Assembly: GCA_023418595.1 (NCBI GenBank)
Contig: JAEZZI010000006.1
Coordinates: 248,001-312,000 of the forward strand
From: Pseudomonadota bacterium
Lineage (GTDB): Bacteria > Pseudomonadota > Alphaproteobacteria > Sphingomonadales > Sphingomonadaceae
Direction: 5' to 3'
Length of the DNA: 64,000 bases
The notes below the pieces were generated by a model. That model worked only from the letters and a program-made list of their open reading frames with translations, did not search any database and was not told the DNA's origin. Shown here in pieces: positions 60,433 through 64,000 of the stretch (the stretch's first letter is position 1; each line of letters starts with the position of its first letter). A program made the translations under genes and the position numbers.

Positions 60433-62469
60433 CTATTCGGGCTGGCCAGTGTTCTTGAACGCACCGCGGTGATCAATGACGCCAGCGCCGAAGTCCATAT
60501 ACACACGGAATTTCTGGCCGAGCACGTCCCAGCCTTCCTGCATCTCGACATGCGGTCCGCTTGCCCCGTCAAGATATGCGTGCTCCAGGACCGGGGCGAG
60601 CGCAGGATCTGCGAACAGATACCAGGCGCGCGGCGACAAACGCGGATCGATCAACGGCGTCAACTTACCGGCGAACGGGTTGGTCGTATCGCTGGTGGTG
60701 GCCTGGACGCTCGTCAGCAATTGTTCGACGATGGTTTCGTTCACCTCGCTGGTGAGGATGAATTTCGGCGCTGCCGCCAACGGCGTCACGCCGTCCAAAT
60801 CCTTTTGCCCGCGCATCGCCATCCGACCGTCGGATAGCGTCGACAAGCTTGGGAGGGCGCCGACCCCTGCGAGGTTGCGGTGGTCGGCATGAAACAGCGG
60901 CAAGCCGTCTCCCATCGTCGGATTATTGTTGATCAGGTCCGCGAACAGGGACGCTTCGGTTTCGGCCGCCGCACGCGCCATCACGCGCACCGGATCGCCG
61001 AACGCGCCCAGATCGTCATTGATGATCGCTTGTCGGCTCAACGCGAACTGCTTGGCAAAGGTTTTCAGTGCATAGGTCTCTTTGCGCTCGCGGAACGTGC
61101 CGTGCTTGATTTCACCCGCTTCCTTTACTTCGGAGAGCGTGCCAAAACCCGACATTTCCAGGCCACTAATTGCGCGGAAGTCGTTAGCGCTACGTTGGCG
61201 ACTGATGGCCTTGATTGCCGACGCCGCCGCTGCAAACACATCCAGCAAGAACCGTTGCCCTGCTCCCGTGAGAAGACCAGGGAAGTCGCTAGTGGTATGC
61301 ATCGCTCGTACGTTGTCGTAGGCAGAGGCAAAGCCCATCGATCGAGTAGCTGCCGCGTTCAGAACTTCGCTCGGCTGCATTTGCCGGACGTTGCGGACGC
61401 CCCGCCTCTCTAGCATGTCCCCGGCCATCTGGACCATGCTCATGCTCATGAACGCCCGCGCCTGATCGGTCGGTGCCGATCCGCTCAGGCGAGCGTAAAG
61501 CGCGTCTTCAATCGCCCGGCAATGGAAACCGGGATTGTCATAGGTGTCATCCATTGAACGCGCATTCGAAACGAACCCGCGTGTCTCTTCGCGCTGGCGA
61601 TCAGCGCAAAACTTCATGAATGACCGGGTGACTTCCTCCATCGACATTCCCTGCTCGGCCGCCTGCAAAATAAAGTCCGCCCGGTCATCCGCGCTCAGGC
61701 TGACGGAGGTGCCCTGCTCGCGGCTCAGGTCGAAATATTCCCGAAGTTGTGCCATCGTCGCCGGGCCTCCTTGCGAACGCCGGATCCTCTGCTGATCGTG
61801 GGCAGGGGCAATATTCGCCCGGGTCGTGACAGCGGCCTGCGCCTCGTTCTCATCCATATGGTGCTCCTGTCGTTTGGGGGTGCGGATCACGCACGGGTGT
61901 TGATCGGTGGCGCCGCGAACGGTTGCGCCGGTGTCGGCGGGAACGGTGACGAAGCTGACTTCGTACGGCTCCCAATCAATCGCGCGAAATAGGGGGCGCG
62001 CGTTTTCGCGCTCTTCCACGTCATAGGTGTGGACCGTGTAGCCGATTGAGATATTGCGAATGATGCCGTTGGCGATATCGCTGACGATCGACGCCAGCTC
62101 GGGCCGGTCGGACAGCTTCAGCGTAGCAATCCCGCATCCGTTTTTGATGCGCGCCGTACCCGGCATAACCACACCAATCTGGCTGGTGAGCGCATCTCGC
62201 CGATGATTGTCGAGCACCGGCGCTCCGGAATTCAGTCGGTCCAGGCGAACGTTGCCTGGCGACACCGCCAATTCCTCGTCGACAACCGTTTCGCTAGCCC
62301 AATCGAAATAAGCACGCCGCGTTCCGACCGCCCAAATGACTTCGATCGTTCGGCTTTCGACATCCCAAGTCGACGGCTGTAGCGAACCAGGGCGCTTGGC
62401 GACCGGCGCATTAATGAAACGCGTTTCGCCATCATGTGCGGTCCGGTCACTGTCTGGGCATGTCGTCAT
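60433..62469 (-). CDS. prohead protease-major capsid fusion protein
   Basis: The 678-residue protein has two parts. The first (about 15-200) is a U35/HK97-type prohead protease with His89 in VLDNHRRD, Ser141 in IRNISIGY and the EVSFVTVPAD motif near 170-179. The second (about 230-678) is a major capsid region, with FAKQFALSRQAIINDDLGAF and SLFADLINNNPTMGDGLPLFH-type segments like those of Mu-like or T7-size capsid proteins. Phage capsid precursors are normally cleaved by a separate protease; here the two are joined, as in other alphaproteobacterial elements. A second translation start for the capsid half is likely (see the site at 61857). Confidence 0.85.
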   Translation of the reverse strand: MTTCPDSDRTAHDGETRFINAPVAKRPGSLQPSTWDVESRTIEVIWAVGTRRAYFDWASETVVDEELAVSPGNVRLDRLNSGAPVLDNHRRDALTSQIGVVMPGTARIKNGCGIATLKLSDRPELASIVSDIANGIIRNISIGYTVHTYDVEERENARPLFRAIDWEPYEVSFVTVPADTGATVRGATDQHPCVIRTPKRQEHHMDENEAQAAVTTRANIAPAHDQQRIRRSQGGPATMAQLREYFDLSREQGTSVSLSADDRADFILQAAEQGMSMEEVTRSFMKFCADRQREETRGFVSNARSMDDTYDNPGFHCRAIEDALYARLSGSAPTDQARAFMSMSMVQMAGDMLERRGVRNVRQMQPSEVLNAAATRSMGFASAYDNVRAMHTTSDFPGLLTGAGQRFLLDVFAAAASAIKAISRQRSANDFRAISGLEMSGFGTLSEVKEAGEIKHGTFRERKETYALKTFAKQFALSRQAIINDDLGAFGDPVRVMARAAAETEASLFADLINNNPTMGDGLPLFHADHRNLAGVGALPSLSTLSDGRMAMRGQKDLDGVTPLAAAPKFILTSEVNETIVEQLLTSVQATTSDTTNPFAGKLTPLIDPRLSPRAWYLFADPALAPVLEHAYLDGASGPHVEMQEGWDVLGQKFRVYMDFGAGVIDHRGAFKNTGQPE
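61855..61873 (-). promoter_or_regulatory. internal ribosome-binding site and ATG at the protease-capsid junction
   Basis: On the minus strand ACAGGAGCACCAT is followed by ATG at 61857, in frame as Met205 of the fusion protein. The AGGAG box lies six bases upstream. This would allow separate translation of a 474-residue capsid chain lacking the protease. Confidence 0.6.
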
Positions 62470-62552
62470 GCCTGGAGAATGAGTGCGGCCTGGCGCAGCG
62501 TCGATTACCTATAAACGGTCATAAGCGGACATGTGCGGACAAAGGCGGACAA

Positions 62553-62759
62553 TCATCCCTTGATTGCGACCTCAGCAGCAACGCGGCTCGAACGACGAAG
62601 CTCTAGCAACTGATCGGTCGAATACCGCACCCGCCCGCCCGGCGTGCGGTAGAATGAAACCTTTCCGTCCTTCCGCCAGCGACGAAGGGTCCGGGCAGTC
62701 ACGTCCAGAATTCGTGCCGCCTGCTTCTCGTCATATTCGTACAGTCGATCGGCACTCAT
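62553..62759 (-). CDS. MerR-type helix-turn-helix protein (excisionase-like)
   Basis: The 68-residue protein has YDEKQAARILDVTARTLRRWRKDG followed by VSFYRTPGGRVRYSTDQLLEL, the winged-helix pattern of MerR/AlpA/excisionase-type regulators. A GAGGGCGAGAAG site precedes the ATG. It lies between the capsid fusion and the small gene at 62888, on the same strand. Confidence 0.78.
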   Translation of the reverse strand: MSADRLYEYDEKQAARILDVTARTLRRWRKDGKVSFYRTPGGRVRYSTDQLLELRRSSRVAAEVAIKG

Positions 62760-62887
62760 CTTCTCGCCCTCAGTACACAGGATGAACAGTTCAGTTCACA
62801 AGGTTCAAAATCACAAACCGCACTTGAACTGGAAAAGGTCGCGCTTTGCCCCACCGCATGAGCGGCACCCCCCGTGGAAGGACCCAT

Positions 62888-63118
62888 TCAATGGCGGGTT
62901 GAGACGGCGCTTTCGTGAGCGATCGACGCGAGCCAGTCGGTAGCGGCCTCGTCCACCATGCTCCGAAGCAAACGGATCGCCTCGTCTGGTCCGAAATCCT
63001 GCGACAAGATCGATGCAGCGGCAGTGACCAACGACGTGGCAGCCTCAGCCCTGCTGGCGGCATGATCTAACGCGCTTCCCAACACGATACGCGTCGTTTT
63101 CTTCAAACCAGTTTTCAT
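62888..63118 (-). CDS. hypothetical helical protein
   Basis: The 76-residue protein has MKTGLKKTTRIVLGSALDHAAS then RAEAATSLVTAAASIL and DEAIRLLRSMVDEAATDWLASI, three likely helices. A GGAAG site precedes ATG 63118. No family is recognised. Its upstream region is the CCTTCCG repeat cluster. Confidence 0.5.
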   Translation of the reverse strand: MKTGLKKTTRIVLGSALDHAASRAEAATSLVTAAASILSQDFGPDEAIRLLRSMVDEAATDWLASIAHESAVSTRH

Positions 63119-63440
63119 GATGCTTCCTTCGAGCTGGCGTCCGCCTCCGCACGACCCTTCCGGCAATCGGAAGCATCTATATCGACCCTTCCGGCCTGCT
63201 TTGCAGCGCAACCGATTGTTTTTAAAATATATTCTATCCCCTCCCGGAAGGGTGGAAGGGTTGGAAAGATTATTGTGTATTTTGTATCGCGCATGCGTGC
63301 GCGCCTGCGCCCATGCGGGAAACATGTTGTCGATCCTTCCGACCCTTCCGGACGCGCAGCTATCCTAGGGTTTTCGCTTCCGACTATCCTTCCGAAACAT
63401 TCCGAACCGGAAGGATTGCTTAGGATCGGCTCCGCCCGGC
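63119..63440. other. 322-base non-coding region with CCTTCCG repeats and an A/T-rich tract
   Basis: No gene is convincing here. ACCCTTCCGG or close variants occur at 63153, 63184, 63333, 63341 and 63386 and, in inverse orientation, at 63244, 63254 and 63407. An A/T-rich tract (63213-63236, with TTTTTAAAATATATT) lies between the copies. This is the layout of an iteron-type replication origin or of a multi-site operator. Confidence 0.6.
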
Positions 63441-63842
63441 TCACGGGGCGCGGCCCAACAGCGTCGAGCGAACGGCGCTCAGTTCGGCGATCGCGGCGTC
63501 GATGCGGGCTACCAGTCGCTCGTCTCTATCCAGTCGGGCAGCGATGACGTTCGCGTCGTCGATCGGAACGTCGGCCGTGCCAGCGCTCGCGACCACGACG
63601 TCCCGATAGGTCGCTCCGTTACTGTAGAAATGACCATGCCCGCGCTCGCGCATCAACCGCCGCAGATCGCGAAAGCCAATGCTGTCGGCTCCGGCCTCCT
63701 CGGCCCAAACGTGGTAAGCTTCTAACAGGGCGCTTGATCGTACGCGCGCCTGGGGCAGGCGGCGTAACCTGGACCGGTAGAACTCGGAAAAATGCAGGTC
63801 GATACGGGACGCAGGCAGCAAATTTGGAAACAAGGGTGTCAT
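63441..63842 (-). CDS. protein resembling the C-terminal DNA-binding domain of phage/satellite primases
   Basis: From ATG 63842 the 133-residue product has VRSSALLEAYHVWAEEAG followed by FRDLRRLMRERGHGHFYSNG-type sequence. This is close to the winged-helix domain at the end of D5/P4-type primase-helicases. No primase or helicase domain is present in this frame; those could be encoded beyond the window edge, or this may be a separate protein. A GGGAGGGC stretch precedes the start. It lies next to the repeat cluster. Confidence 0.5.
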   Translation of the reverse strand: MTPLFPNLLPASRIDLHFSEFYRSRLRRLPQARVRSSALLEAYHVWAEEAGADSIGFRDLRRLMRERGHGHFYSNGATYRDVVVASAGTADVPIDDANVIAARLDRDERLVARIDAAIAELSAVRSTLLGRAP

Positions 63843-64000
63843 GCCGCCCTCCCCTGCCGAGCGAGGCAGTCCGAAGACCCTTCCGCCCTTCCAGAAAGTT
63901 TTCCGCACCGCCGGTAAGCCATTGAAACCATAAGTGCCGGTTTTCCGAACGATTTGCGCGAAAAGCTCGGTAAACGCGGCGTTTCCCGTTTACGGCGCGT
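63843..64000. other. non-coding end of the window
   Basis: No gene start or stop is seen here. It has two more CCTTCCG elements near 63878-63892, the GCCGGTTTTCC word at 63936 that also lies near the integrase, and an inverted GTAAACG/CGTTTAC pair at 63970-63993. The element clearly continues past 64000. Confidence 0.5.

Noticed and set aside
60309..60572. 87-codon minus-strand frame spanning the tandem hairpin repeats
   Set aside because: It arises from the direct repeat plus an alternate phase of the capsid gene; repeated ASGPP segments reflect the DNA repeat.
1..64000. CRISPR array, rRNA or tRNA genes
   Set aside because: No repeat-spacer pattern, cloverleaf or rRNA-like sequence was noticed on either strand by reading. 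A tRNA scan was not run, so a tRNA could still be missed.

Overview
The window is GC-rich bacterial DNA that looks like a chromosome of the order Sphingomonadales (Alphaproteobacteria, Sphingomonas-like). The signs are a GapR (DUF2312) gene, a DUF1244 gene next to pyruvate kinase, a ybgC-tolQRAB-pal cluster, the exosortase A-associated glycosyltransferase family, a stand-alone fatty acyl-AMP ligase, several TTG/GTG starts and many dispersed palindromic intergenic repeats. No tRNA, rRNA or CRISPR array was seen. Species-level identity cannot be judged from the sequence alone.

Positions 1-53757 are ordinary host chromosome. In order: the 3' end of a Gfo/Idh/MocA oxidoreductase, rsmE, gshA, an ICMT-like membrane methyltransferase, ppa, an EamA transporter, a DUF2254 membrane protein, ispG, a secreted isoaspartyl peptidase, a DUF192 lipoprotein, a double cold-shock-domain protein, recX, a fatty acyl-AMP ligase, the Tol-Pal envelope cluster (13646-18089), a ruvC-ruvA-parA-ruvB cluster with a ParA-type ATPase embedded in it, yebC, gapR, an amidohydrolase, small envelope proteins, cysK, a DUF885 hydrolase, a pair of paralogous lipoproteins (one carrying an OmpA domain), an ABC-F ATPase, a TonB-like protein, a Gre-type factor with a tiny HTH gene, pyk, a nitroreductase, a HAD hydrolase, rpmJ, a DUF4136/M14 peptidase/GNAT operon, gpmA, tamB-tamA, an S24-type repressor divergent from two coupled small genes, a hypothetical membrane protein and an exosortase-type glycosyltransferase.

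Positions 53853-64000 are an integrated element that runs off the right edge. It starts with a tyrosine recombinase, an excisionase-like gene and a MerR/AlpA-like gene. Small hypotheticals follow, then a ribbon-helix-helix protein whose start codon lies inside an inverted repeat. After these come a lambda-type tape measure protein, a prohead protease/major capsid fusion, another HTH protein and a stand-alone protein resembling the C-terminal domain of phage/satellite primases. Between the last two protein genes is a cluster of about eight CCTTCCG-type repeats in both orientations beside an A/T-rich tract, a plausible replication origin. No terminase, portal, head-tail connector or other tail gene is present between capsid and tape measure. 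The element is therefore either a heavily deleted prophage or, more interestingly, a phage satellite-like element that encodes its own capsid; the part beyond the window would decide.

Intergenic spaces of the host part carry at least eight palindromic repeats of 70-125 bp from several families. One family has three copies and one has two, so mobile REP/BIME-like sequences are abundant.
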